A stretch of DNA of 64,000 bases from Leptospira andrefontaineae (GTDB lineage Bacteria; Spirochaetota; Leptospiria; Leptospirales; Leptospiraceae), in assembly GCF_004770105.1 (NCBI RefSeq), contig NZ_RQEY01000015.1:124001-188000 (forward strand), written 5' to 3'. The notes under the pieces were generated by a model that was not told where the DNA came from, ran no database searches, and was given only the letters and a program-made list of their open reading frames with translations. A program made the translations under genes and the position numbers. Positions within the stretch are counted from its first letter, which is position 1. Every line of letters starts with the position of its first letter. Below, in pieces: positions 43,291 to 51,752 of this stretch.

Positions 43291-44916
43291 ATGGATCGTT
43301 TCGATTGGAAGAAGGTCCTTCGATCTAACTATTTCGAACTGATCTTAGTTCTTCTTATCTTTTCTTATATTTCTTACCAAAATGCATGGCTATGCGATGA
43401 TTCGTTTATTAGCTTCAGAGTTTTAGATCATTTTGTAAATGGTTTCGGTTTACGTTGGAATATTGCAGAACGTGTGCAGGCATTTACAAATCCACTTTTG
43501 ATCTTAGTGCTTTCTCCGTTTTATTATACGTATCAGAATATTGTGTTTTGGTCTTTTCTTAGTTCCTTTATTTGGGGAATCTCTGCACTTTACTTTTTAA
43601 GAAAAATCTCTGTTTCTAGGATTTCGTTCTGGTTGGGATTTGGATTTCTTTTGTCTTCCAAATCTTTCGTAGATTATTCCTATTCAGGCTTGGAGAATTC
43701 TCTAAATTATCTATTCGAAGCAATTTTCTTTTATTTATATTTTAGGAAAGAAGAAGGTACTAATTCCAAATTACCGGGTCTTGTCCTTATTGCAAGTTTT
43801 GGCTTAGTTTCTAGGATCGATTTTGTTCTAATTTTTATAATTCCTCTTCTGGTTGTTTTTGTCGAAGATTGGAAGGGGAAAAGAATTAATATTTCTTTAT
43901 ATTCTAAAATTGCATTATGTAGTCTGCCTGCAGTTTTTTGGTTTCTGTTCTCTGCTTTTTATTACGGTTCTCTTTTACCAAATACATATTATTCCAAAAC
44001 GAATGTGGAAGATTCTTTTATTCAGATACTTTCACAAGGATTGCGATATTATATTTTTGAGCTGAAATGGGATTCTATCGTATTTGTATTTCTTCCGATT
44101 GTAGCGATTATCCGGACAGTTTTGCGGAAGGATTGGAATTCTATTTTAATATCTATTACATTTTCTTTCCCATATTTGCTGTATATTCTCCTTGTAGGCG
44201 GAGACTTTATGGCCGGAAGATTTTTTACTTATGTGATCTTTCTTTTCGGGATCGCGTTGGTTCGTTTGAAGAATATAGAGAAAAAAGAGATCTATATTTT
44301 GGGATCTGTTTTGTTTCTATATAATATCCTTCTGTTTTCCAGCCCGGTACATTCCGTTAAACAACAAGCGAAACGAAATCCTTGGGTTTTGGAAATTGGA
44401 GAAATTGCTGATGAGAAACTTTGGTATTATCCTGGAACCGGTCTTGCTTGGTTTAATAAGAAGGATTCCATACTTTCCAATTTAGCTAATAAAAGACCTT
44501 TTTTCCCTCCGACTGACCGAAAGATATTCATTAAATTTAGTACAGGTGTGATTGGGTATTTTCTACCTAATCAGCATATTATCGATATAATTGCGTTAGG
44601 AGATCCTCTTCTTTCTAGGATCAAAGGAAAGGGAAGGGTAGGTCATAAGATCAGACGTTTGCCTTTCGGATATTTTGAATCTGTGGAGTCCGGAGAAAAC
44701 AAGATCCAAGATCCTAAATTAAAAGAATATTATAATTCTTTAAATTTGTTGACGCGAGGAGAATTGTTCGATGCAAGAAGATTGGGTATATTCTGGAAGT
44801 TTCAATTCGGCTCTCTTCGGAAATATAATGAACCCTATCTAATAGATGAGGCTCGTGAGAATAAAATGTGGGAAGAAGAGAATCGTAAGAGGAGAGAAGG
44901 GATTAATTCATTATAG
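43291..44916 (+). CDS. GT-C-fold membrane glycosyltransferase (putative)
   Basis: 541 residues with about 10 TM helices in the first 340 residues and a soluble C-terminal part. The first extracellular loop has CDDSFISFRVLDHFVNGFG, which gives the D-D pair of GT-C enzymes, followed by ERVQAFTNPLLI. These match AftB/ArnT-like transferases that use a lipid-linked sugar at the outer face of the inner membrane. Substrate is unknown; envelope polysaccharide or protein glycosylation are options. It follows the antiporter by 12 nt. The 3' end runs into repeats shared with the 3.5 kb region. Confidence 0.75.
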   Translation: MDRFDWKKVLRSNYFELILVLLIFSYISYQNAWLCDDSFISFRVLDHFVNGFGLRWNIAERVQAFTNPLLILVLSPFYYTYQNIVFWSFLSSFIWGISALYFLRKISVSRISFWLGFGFLLSSKSFVDYSYSGLENSLNYLFEAIFFYLYFRKEEGTNSKLPGLVLIASFGLVSRIDFVLIFIIPLLVVFVEDWKGKRINISLYSKIALCSLPAVFWFLFSAFYYGSLLPNTYYSKTNVEDSFIQILSQGLRYYIFELKWDSIVFVFLPIVAIIRTVLRKDWNSILISITFSFPYLLYILLVGGDFMAGRFFTYVIFLFGIALVRLKNIEKKEIYILGSVLFLYNILLFSSPVHSVKQQAKRNPWVLEIGEIADEKLWYYPGTGLAWFNKKDSILSNLANKRPFFPPTDRKIFIKFSTGVIGYFLPNQHIIDIIALGDPLLSRIKGKGRVGHKIRRLPFGYFESVESGENKIQDPKLKEYYNSLNLLTRGELFDARRLGIFWKFQFGSLRKYNEPYLIDEARENKMWEEENRKRREGINSL

Positions 44917-44937
44917 ATCGATCATCTCGCTTTAAAA

Positions 44938-44953
44938 TGTAGGAGCTCCTACA
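44938..44953. repeat. dispersed palindrome, copy 4 (perfect)
   Basis: TGTAGGAGCTCCTACA, a fully self-complementary 16-mer, 22 nt after the glycosyltransferase stop. Between this and copy 5 is the GC-rich block (about 44995-45060) that resembles the one near 3.75 kb. Confidence 0.75.
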
Positions 44954-44994
44954 AAATTACTGCCCAAAAATGTAATTGAAGAAATAAGAATTTT

Positions 44995-45060
44995 ATGATA
45001 TAGGGAGCGAGGCTTCTCCCACGGGCCCTCCACCACCACCCAACTCGGGCGGGGGCCGCT
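44995..45060. repeat. GC-rich dispersed block, copy 2
   Basis: It runs GATATAGGGAGCGAG, CTCCCAC, C-rich tract, GGCGGGGGCCG, in the same order as 3718-3785. It fills the gap between the convergent glycosyltransferase and motA genes. Confidence 0.6.
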
Positions 45061-45071
45061 CTCCGCCTTTC

Positions 45072-45087
45072 TGTAGGAGTTCCTACA
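45072..45087. repeat. dispersed palindrome, copy 5, containing the motA stop codon
   Basis: TGTAGGA-GT-TCCTACA. The TAG stop of motA (45083-45085 on the plus strand, CTA) lies in its right arm, so the element arrived at or supplied the 3' end of motA. Confidence 0.75.
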
Positions 45088-45814
45088 AAAACGGCGCCAT
45101 TCTCTCTACAAGGATCCTTCTGTTGTCTCCTGTTTGTAGAGAAATAATTCCTCGAATGATTGCTTGTCTTCTTCTATCTCTGGAAAATGCCCAAGTCCTG
45201 AGTCTGTTTGCCAATGGAAAATAAGCTAAGTTTGCAAATGCGATCCCGTAGAAAGTTGCGATAAATGCAGTAGCGATCCCTTCTCCCAGAGCTCTTGTTC
45301 CTGCTCCTAAGTTTTCTAATACGCTCACAAGCCCCATCACAGTTCCGATGATCCCGATCGTAGGAGAAAATCCACCTGCAGTTTCTAAAATTTTTGCAGA
45401 GCGAGTTTCTTTGTTCTCAAGGCCTTCTGCTGCTTCGAATAAAATTTCTTCTACTGCTCTCGGATCTGTTCCATCCACAATCAGTTGGATCCCTTTTCTC
45501 AAGAATGCGTCAGGCACTCCTGCGAGTTGGTCTTCCAATGATAATAGCCCGTTCTTTCTGGCCTTCTCCGCGAAGTCTAAGAATACATCCGAGAGAGAAA
45601 ATTCTCTTTTAGGAAAAAGGGATTCTCTTAAGTGAATAATCAGGTTTGCGAATTCTTCAGGAGTGTAGCTTGCGAATGTTGCACCCGCAGTTCCCCCCAG
45701 GATCAATACGAGTGCGGATAGTTTGAGAAAGGAAAGAAAATGCGCTTCTTCCAATAAGATCGCTAATAGTACGGAAGCAAATGCGGCAATTAAACCTAAG
45801 ATGGCCGAACGCAT
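45083..45814 (-). CDS. motA: MotA-type flagellar stator subunit
   Basis: 243 residues with four TM helices (about 5-22, 30-46, 145-168 and 183-205). The family motifs are [16 protein letters not shown] early, and [15 protein letters not shown] and [20 protein letters not shown] late; the Pro residues correspond to those needed for torque. The cytoplasmic loop (about 55-140) is of normal length. It would form the proton channel with MotB, but no motB adjoins, unlike the common motAB layout. It could be an alternative stator or a TolQ/ExbB-like relative; the motif set favours MotA. Confidence 0.8.
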   Translation of the reverse strand: MRSAILGLIAAFASVLLAILLEEAHFLSFLKLSALVLILGGTAGATFASYTPEEFANLIIHLRESLFPKREFSLSDVFLDFAEKARKNGLLSLEDQLAGVPDAFLRKGIQLIVDGTDPRAVEEILFEAAEGLENKETRSAKILETAGGFSPTIGIIGTVMGLVSVLENLGAGTRALGEGIATAFIATFYGIAFANLAYFPLANRLRTWAFSRDRRRQAIIRGIISLQTGDNRRILVERMAPFL

Positions 45815-45966
45815 GGGAGCAAATTAGGTAGATTATGTCTTTGAGACAAGTCTTTTCACGATAAGTAATGGAAGTTTGGCCGCCTCGCCTAGCGGCGACC
45901 GGGCTCTCCGCTTCGGTCGCTTCGCGACGCCCGCGTCGATCCCTGGCGGGGTAAATCCTTAGCGGT

Positions 45967-46027
45967 CTTTGCGCCTTTGCGTGATCCCAGATCCGCCGAA
46001 TTTTGTATCTCACGCCAAGTCGCGAAG
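45967..46027. repeat. imperfect inverted repeat of the TTTGCG type
   Basis: CTTTGCGCCTTTGCGTGA (45967-45984) pairs with TCACGCCAAGTCGCGAAG (46010-46027) at 15 of 18 positions, with a 25-nt loop. Sequences of this type (CTTTGCGCCTTTGCGTGA) are common intergenic repeats in many bacteria. A related motif, ACTTTGCGTTCTCCGTGCAAAA, lies at about 46068-46089. The surrounding spacer (45815-46424) has GC-rich stretches but no gene I believe. Confidence 0.55.
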
Positions 46028-46248
46028 GGGAGAAGATTTTGGATTTAGAAGCTTATAAACTCAGTGAACTTTGCGTTCTCCGTGCAAAACGATAGCGGGG
46101 GTAGAAATTTCGATTTGCCCTCGATAAACGCCTCCGGCTATCTCGGGCTCGCTCACTTCCTATGGGGTGTTCGCGACCCCCTGCAAAAAAATAAGGGACG
46201 GTTTCGTCCATCCCCTCTACAAGAAAGTGAAAATTCGCAGTGGATTGG

Positions 46249-46294
46249 CTTTAACCAGGGAGGTTAAAGGTCCATCCGATTTAGAATATCGGAT
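46249..46294 (+). promoter_or_regulatory. two consecutive perfect hairpins in the leader region of the GT2 gene
   Basis: CTTTAACC-AGGGA-GGTTAAAG (46249-46269, 8-bp stem) is followed after four bases by ATCCGAT-TTAGAAT-ATCGGAT (46274-46294, 7-bp stem). They lie about 130-180 nt before the GT2 start. A T6 run occurs at 46326-46331. A structured leader, an attenuator, or the end of the repeat zone are all possible. Confidence 0.4.
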
Positions 46295-46424
46295 TTCAAA
46301 GTTCTGACCTTAGGGTAGGAGGCCATTTTTTCGGGTAGGGGAGTAATTTAATTTAGGAGCGAAAAATATGGCTTTTAATGTTGCGCTGCAAAATCCATTG
46401 ACTTTTTAGGTATTTCCAAAACTT

Positions 46425-47978
46425 TTGTCCCAAATGCTCACTGTAGTCACTGTTCTGTTTTTGGGAATTTACGCCCTGGATATTCTAGGATTATTTTTCT
46501 TTGGAATTCATACGTATATCATGGTGTATCTTTACAAAAAGTACAACACCAATTGTGATACAGACCCGAGCAGAAACCTTTCTTTGGACGATCCAAGCCT
46601 TCCGGTAGTCACTGTCCAACTTCCTATTTTTAACGAATTTTACGTAGTAGATCGTCTGATCGACTCCACAATTGCATTAAAATATCCTAAAGATAAATTA
46701 GAGATTCAAGTTCTGGATGATTCTACTGATGAAACCATCCAAAAAGCTGCTGCCTTAGTTGCACAATACAAGGCTCAAGGTTTCGATATCCATCACCTTC
46801 ACAGAACCAATCGTGTTGGTCATAAAGCAGGTGCTTTGGACGAAGGAATGAGAGTTTGTAAAGGGGACTACATCGCTATTTTCGATGCAGACTTCATGCC
46901 GGATCCTGATTTCCTTCTAAAAACCATGGCTTACTTTGACGATCCTCAGATCGGAATGGTACAAGCACGTTGGGGACATATCAACGCAGATTATAATATT
47001 CTAACCAAAGCTCAAAGTTTCGGTATCGATGGTCACTTCATGATCGAGCAGGTAGCAAGAAACGGTTCCAAACTTTGGATGAACTTCAATGGAACTGCAG
47101 GTACTTGGAGAAAGAAAACTATCGAGGATGCCGGCGGATGGGAGCATGATACTCTTACCGAAGACTTCGACCTTTCTTACCGTGCAGAATTAAGAGGTTG
47201 GAAGTTCCGTTATTTTAAAGATGTGGTTTGCCCTGCGGAAATCCCTGCTATGATGTCTGCATACAAGTCCCAACAATTCCGTTGGTGTAAAGGTTCTATT
47301 CAGACTGCAGTGAAACTTCTTCCTCGTATCTGGAAAGCGGACCTTCCTTGGAAAACCAAAGCTGAGGCAGTAACCCACTTAATCAATTATTCCGTTCACC
47401 CACTAATGATTGTGAACATTCTATTCAGCGCTCCATTATTATTAATGGAATACTGGTCCGGTTTCAGTTTCTACGATCTTCCATTAGAAGTATTGTCTGG
47501 AACTGCAGCGATCCTTTCTATCGGATCTGTTGGACCTCTATTCTTCTACGCTTATTCACAGAAGACATTATACAAAGATTGGAAAAAGAGATTAGTTTAT
47601 CTTCCAATTCTGATCATGATAGGAACCGGGATCGCAATCGTAAACACTAGAGCTTGGCTCGAGGCTGTTTTAGGGATCCAATCTTCCTTCAAAAGAACTC
47701 CTAAATTGAGAATCGAAAAGAATACGGACGCTCTGAAAGATAGACTGAAATATACAGTTCCTTTGGACTTCCATGTAGTTCTTGAGTTCCTATTGGGTTG
47801 TTATTGTGTGTTTTCCGTTGTGCTATCATTCTTAGTGGGACGTCCTTATATCGTGGGCTTCCTATTGATCTACGGGATCGGTTTCTTCTTCGTAGCTTTT
47901 AAATCTTTCCAAGAATTTACCTGGAAATACAAAGAAGCAAGAAACGCGGCTCAGGAAGAGATCCCTCAGGAAGCCTGA
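46425..47978 (+). CDS. cellulose-synthase-like GT2 processive glycosyltransferase
   Basis: 517 residues: one N-terminal TM (about 5-32), a GT2 catalytic domain (about 55-300), and four to five C-terminal TM helices. Catalytic motifs are VLDDSTD, FDADFMPDP (the D-x-D), LTEDFDLSYRAELRGW (TED) and QQFRWCKGS (the QxxRW site of processive enzymes). It resembles plant CslA mannan synthases and bacterial CESA-like enzymes, which polymerise and export a beta-linked sugar chain. The ATG at 46434 is a more usual start than the TTG at 46425. No bcsB/Z partner is close. TTGACT lies at 46398-46403. Confidence 0.9.
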   Translation: MSQMLTVVTVLFLGIYALDILGLFFFGIHTYIMVYLYKKYNTNCDTDPSRNLSLDDPSLPVVTVQLPIFNEFYVVDRLIDSTIALKYPKDKLEIQVLDDSTDETIQKAAALVAQYKAQGFDIHHLHRTNRVGHKAGALDEGMRVCKGDYIAIFDADFMPDPDFLLKTMAYFDDPQIGMVQARWGHINADYNILTKAQSFGIDGHFMIEQVARNGSKLWMNFNGTAGTWRKKTIEDAGGWEHDTLTEDFDLSYRAELRGWKFRYFKDVVCPAEIPAMMSAYKSQQFRWCKGSIQTAVKLLPRIWKADLPWKTKAEAVTHLINYSVHPLMIVNILFSAPLLLMEYWSGFSFYDLPLEVLSGTAAILSIGSVGPLFFYAYSQKTLYKDWKKRLVYLPILIMIGTGIAIVNTRAWLEAVLGIQSSFKRTPKLRIEKNTDALKDRLKYTVPLDFHVVLEFLLGCYCVFSVVLSFLVGRPYIVGFLLIYGIGFFFVAFKSFQEFTWKYKEARNAAQEEIPQEA

Positions 47979-48069
47979 CACAGCTTCCGCCACACAAAAG
48001 GCGAGAAACGGGTTGACTCCCTGTGCCCTCGCCTAAATCTGTCAAATACCCCAGGAAACAGGATAACCG

Positions 48070-48351
48070 ATGAGTGAGAAAGTCTATTGCGCCAACTGCC
48101 TGCATTGTGTAACCGTCAGACAGTATGAATCCGAGGCGGACAAATACATCCTCCGGGTCAAATGTACCAAGAAAAAATGGTCCAAACGTTCCGGCGAAGA
48201 GAAGTTATATAAATACTTCACAGTGGCTCGCCGTATGCAGACTGATTGCGAATTCTACGAGCCGATGGGAGAAATCCTTCCTTATATCAAAAATTTAAAG
48301 AAAGAACTTCCCATTAAAGACGAAATCTATATGGTGAAGTCGCCTAACTAA
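48070..48351 (+). CDS. small Cys-containing protein, probable zinc binder
   Basis: 93 residues. C7, C10 and C13 in YCANCLHC, one Cys near 32 (VKCTKKKW) and one near 63 (TDCEFYE) suggest a zinc site, or less likely a small Fe-S site. The remainder is basic and helical. No family is recognised. It lies 8 nt before the RnfC-like gene, so it belongs to that run and may assist it. Confidence 0.75.
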   Translation: MSEKVYCANCLHCVTVRQYESEADKYILRVKCTKKKWSKRSGEEKLYKYFTVARRMQTDCEFYEPMGEILPYIKNLKKELPIKDEIYMVKSPN

Positions 48352-48359
48352 AAAGGGCA

Positions 48360-49511
48360 TTGTTCTCAAAACCGTTCCTCCTCCAACCCAGGACCGTAAA
48401 AGAAACGGGAAATCGCAAAACGGTCCTGGACGAACCCTACACCCTCTTCCCGGATAAAGATGCCTTATTACTTAAGGATTTTCCAGTCCGGGTAAGTGTA
48501 GGTGATCCTCTCTACAAACAATCTTCAGGTTCAGTTCTTTCTCCTGTAAACGGTATCGCTTCTTTAGAACATAGTGAAGAAGGATCTAAAATCCGTATTG
48601 TTCAAGACGGAAACTTCATCGGCTCCAAACCTTGGATCCCTAAAACTCTCAAAAAAGAAGAAGTGCTCGAACCAATGGATAGACTTGGTTTGGTCAGTCT
48701 GGACTTCCCGGAACATTCTCTTTTATCTTATCTCAAATCCAGACAGAAAACATCTCTAATCATCTTAGCCCCATTTACAAGAACCCAGGATGTGGATTAT
48801 CTTCCCGAGTTAAGAAAGAACTTAGAGTGTCATAGTCGTTTTGTAGAAGTTTTAAAAACCCTTTTTCCGGAAGCTCAGATCAGAGATTATATTTCCGGTC
48901 TGAAATCTCCTGTTAAAAATTACGCATATCCTTGGGGAATTCCCGAATATTTCGTTTTTCAGACCGAAAAATTACCTTTTTCTAAAATTAAAGAAATATT
49001 ATATTTAGGCCCGGAAACATTATATAATCTTTATAGAGCTTTGTTCGCTGATTTTCCTTTTATAGAAAGAGAGATTGCTCTTTATTTTTTAGGAAAGAAT
49101 GGAGGGCTTAGAAAAGCCGATTCGACCGTTCGTATCCGTAACGGACAAAGTCTGAAATTCTTGTTCGAAGAATACGGCCCAAAGTATTCCAATTTTACTC
49201 TAAATTCGTTTTACGAAAAAAATCCGGTCAGAGATATCAAAAAGGGATTCTATTGGGATATTCGACAAAATTATTCCTTAGTATTTTTGACCAAACATGA
49301 TTCTCAGAGAAGGGAATTCCCTTGTGTAGAATGTGGAGAATGTTCTTATAATTGTCCAACACAAGCAAATCCGATGGCCTTGGTCTCAAGCTTCGGCAAT
49401 TTTAATTCTTCTCTTTGTATGGAATGTGGGATTTGCACATTTCTTTGCCCTTCTACCATTTCCTTAAGAAATAAGATCAGGACTTGGAAGGAGGCGAATC
49501 ATGGCTTTTAG
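48360..49511 (+). CDS. RnfC-like iron-sulfur protein with an eroded FMN/NADH loop
   Basis: 383 residues. The N-terminal sandwich domain (about 30-95) has SVGDPLYKQSSG and VLSPVNGIASL, as in RnfC. In true RnfC a glycine-rich loop (roughly GLGGAGFPT) binds FMN/NADH; at the matching place (109-119) this one has LGLVSLDFPEH, without the glycines. At the C-terminus two 4Fe-4S motifs are intact: C322, C325, C328, C332 and C353, C356, C359, C363. It should carry electrons but not accept them from NADH by the normal site. The TTG start has AGGG close upstream. The next gene overlaps by 11 nt. Confidence 0.7.
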   Translation: MFSKPFLLQPRTVKETGNRKTVLDEPYTLFPDKDALLLKDFPVRVSVGDPLYKQSSGSVLSPVNGIASLEHSEEGSKIRIVQDGNFIGSKPWIPKTLKKEEVLEPMDRLGLVSLDFPEHSLLSYLKSRQKTSLIILAPFTRTQDVDYLPELRKNLECHSRFVEVLKTLFPEAQIRDYISGLKSPVKNYAYPWGIPEYFVFQTEKLPFSKIKEILYLGPETLYNLYRALFADFPFIEREIALYFLGKNGGLRKADSTVRIRNGQSLKFLFEEYGPKYSNFTLNSFYEKNPVRDIKKGFYWDIRQNYSLVFLTKHDSQRREFPCVECGECSYNCPTQANPMALVSSFGNFNSSLCMECGICTFLCPSTISLRNKIRTWKEANHGF

Positions 49512-50385
49512 CTATATTCTCTCCACTCAAAACGGCTTTTTCAGAAGAAAGGACCTTCTTCTTCCCGATATTCTTTTTACAATTTTGGCAATTGGTCTTT
49601 TAGTTTTAGGCTCAGGTGGATCCTATTATCCGATTATTCCTGCGGGATTCGGAATTTTATTCGGAGCAGCCGCTTACTTTCTTCTCACCGGTGGGAAGTC
49701 CTACCCTTTATATTGGGTAAATCATGCGTTGAGTTTTGCTCTTCTTCTTCCCAGGGATCCAAGATATGGATTACATGCAGTTCTTGCTTTAGGGATTGGG
49801 CTTGGTCTTTGGTGGGCATTAGAACAAAGATTTAAGATACGATTCCCTCTAGCCTTATTGCAATTTTTACTTTTTCTAATATTCTATTTTTTGCCCGGAA
49901 TAGATAGCTGGGCTTCAGAACCTTCTTCTGTGTTTAGAGGATCTTCTTATCCTGATCTATATACTCCTGGTTTTTTTACGGGAGACACTTTGCCTCCGTT
50001 TAGATATTCTGCTTTGGAAGCATCTGGTGGATTCGGAGTAATTTTAGCGGTGCCTTTGTTATTAAGAAGTAGTTTAGCTCTTTTGTTACCACTTGGATTT
50101 TCTATCCTTCTTTCCGTTTGGATCCATCTCGCCAAAATTCCAGGTTGGGAAACTGTTTCCGGTCCGGTTTGGCTTGGAACTTTCTCTTTCATTTTACTTC
50201 TAAATTTGCCGGGAAGAAATACGGGCTCACTTTTGCCTCTTTCTTTTTTGAGTTTGGCCCCTCTTGGGTTGGCAATTTTTTTCCTTCCCCCGGTATTTGT
50301 TCCTACATTCCTATGGGTATCATCGTTTTTTTTCATTGAATCCATCCTGATTCGTATTTTCCTAGGAGATAGGACAGAGGCATGA
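49501..50385 (+). CDS. RnfD/NqrB-like integral membrane protein
   Basis: 294 residues with about eight TM helices. The order of helices, and LGIGLGLWWALE followed by PPFRYSALEASGGFGVIL in the middle loop, resemble RnfD/NqrB. The SGAT motif whose Thr carries covalent FMN in those proteins is not visible. It is translationally coupled to the RnfC-like gene (11-nt overlap) and overlaps the start of ptsN. No RnfA, B, E or G gene is near. I infer a reduced membrane electron-transfer unit; the RnfD label is the less certain of the two. Confidence 0.55.
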   Translation: MAFSYILSTQNGFFRRKDLLLPDILFTILAIGLLVLGSGGSYYPIIPAGFGILFGAAAYFLLTGGKSYPLYWVNHALSFALLLPRDPRYGLHAVLALGIGLGLWWALEQRFKIRFPLALLQFLLFLIFYFLPGIDSWASEPSSVFRGSSYPDLYTPGFFTGDTLPPFRYSALEASGGFGVILAVPLLLRSSLALLLPLGFSILLSVWIHLAKIPGWETVSGPVWLGTFSFILLLNLPGRNTGSLLPLSFLSLAPLGLAIFFLPPVFVPTFLWVSSFFFIESILIRIFLGDRTEA

Positions 50386-50837
50386 ACCAGCTCCTCGCTT
50401 TACTTAAGCCAGAGACTGTAATTTTTGAAATAGAAGGATCCTCTAAGGAAGAAGTGATCAATCAACTTCTCCAAAAGGCCGTCGACTCTACGCTAATCGC
50501 TAGAGACGATAGGGATCTTGTGTACGAATCTCTCATGGCGAGAGAAAAATCCATGTCCACCGGTATCGGGAGTGGGGTAGCCATCCCACATTGTTCGGTG
50601 AATCTGGTGGATGAACTTAAATGTGTGATGGGTCTTTCTCGAAAGGGAATCGATTTTGATGCAATCGATCATCTTCCCGTTCATATTTTTATCCTTCTAA
50701 TCGTTCCTAAATCCAAATTCCAAGAACATATCAAAACCCTGGCGCAAATCGCAAAAACCCTCAACGTAAAAGAGGATCGTGAAAAACTGATCCTTTCCAA
50801 AAATTTCGAAGAGATCCGGAAAGCTTTCTCCGCGTGA
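50382..50837 (+). CDS. ptsN: PTS IIA domain protein, PtsN (EIIA-Ntr) type
   Basis: 151 residues, a single fructose/mannitol-type IIA domain. The phosphorylated His70 sits in GSGVAIPHCSV, with LMAREKSMSTGIG before it. No IIB or IIC domain is present and none adjoins, so it is a regulatory protein of the nitrogen-PTS type. It starts with ATGA over the stop of the RnfD-like gene, after GAGG. The permease OppB-like gene follows 12 nt later. Partners EI-Ntr and NPr are not in the window. Confidence 0.88.
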   Translation: MNQLLALLKPETVIFEIEGSSKEEVINQLLQKAVDSTLIARDDRDLVYESLMAREKSMSTGIGSGVAIPHCSVNLVDELKCVMGLSRKGIDFDAIDHLPVHIFILLIVPKSKFQEHIKTLAQIAKTLNVKEDREKLILSKNFEEIRKAFSA

Positions 50838-50849
50838 GAGGGTGAGAGT

Positions 50850-51752
50850 TTGTTAGAAGAAGCGAAACGCTTTTTGATCTTTGCGGTTTTTCTTTCCGCG
50901 ATTTCAGTATTTTTCTCCCAGCTTAGATCTCTAAATAAGGAATTTTTAGAGGCAGACTCGGGAATTCAAATCCAGGATTCCGCAGGCAAACCAGCTAACT
51001 CCGGTTTTGCGAAAGAATATTTGCAGTTTTGGAAAGGCCTAATCAGTTTTGATATGGGAGAAACTGAATCAGGAGATCCGGTTCTTTCCCATATTCTCTC
51101 CAGATTTTGGCCGACATTACATTTAGCCGGGTTTGCGGTTTTAACAGGTACATTCTTCTCTGTTTTTTTAGCCTTGGTTTCGTTAGTTCCTCGTTTTGGA
51201 TTTGTGGGGGAAGTTTTCGGATTTATCAGCCAACTCATCTTATCCACTCCGGTTTTTGTAGTTTCCGTTTTTCTATTGGTGTTTTTTTTTCTGATACTTG
51301 GATGGCTTCCACCGGGCGGATATGAACCTGGAAATACTGCGTATGTGATCTTACCCGGAGTTGCATTGGGGTCTAGGGTATTCGCTAGACTTTTTATCTT
51401 TGCCCACCAATTGGCTGGGACTGAAAAAAAATCAGCTTATATAAACGTTTTGAAGGCAAGAGGATATTCAGAAAATCGAATATTGTTTAGGCATATTCTG
51501 CTCAAAGTTTCTCCTGTACTTCTTATCTTGATCTTATTGGATCTAAGTTCATTACTTTCGGGTGCAATTGTTGTAGAGGAAATCTTCTTTTTTCCAGGGA
51601 TTGGGAAATCCATGTATCATGCTATAAGGACCATGGATTCGGCATTACTTTCGGCGCTATTGTTTTATAGCGGGACGGTGTTCTATATTCTTACCAGGGT
51701 TTCTGAAAGAGTAAGGGACAGGCTTTTGGGTTGGGAGGCAGGTGCCGCTTGA
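50850..51752 (+). CDS. ABC transporter permease, OppB/DppB type
   Basis: 300 residues. One N-terminal TM, a periplasmic stretch (about 30-85), then five TM helices. The EAA loop, with KARGYSENRILFRHILLK, is where the ATPase docks, followed by GAIVVEEIFFFPGIG, a hallmark of the OppB family. It should form a channel with the OppC-like protein that follows. No ATPase or substrate-binding protein lies in this operon. TTG start with AGGG eight bases upstream. Confidence 0.88.
   Translation: MLEEAKRFLIFAVFLSAISVFFSQLRSLNKEFLEADSGIQIQDSAGKPANSGFAKEYLQFWKGLISFDMGETESGDPVLSHILSRFWPTLHLAGFAVLTGTFFSVFLALVSLVPRFGFVGEVFGFISQLILSTPVFVVSVFLLVFFFLILGWLPPGGYEPGNTAYVILPGVALGSRVFARLFIFAHQLAGTEKKSAYINVLKARGYSENRILFRHILLKVSPVLLILILLDLSSLLSGAIVVEEIFFFPGIGKSMYHAIRTMDSALLSALLFYSGTVFYILTRVSERVRDRLLGWEAGAA

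Noticed and set aside
45657..46267. Open frames across the start of motA and the GC-rich spacer
   Set aside because: They lie antisense to motA or inside repeat sequence; the translations are Arg/Ser-rich artefacts of GC-rich repeats.
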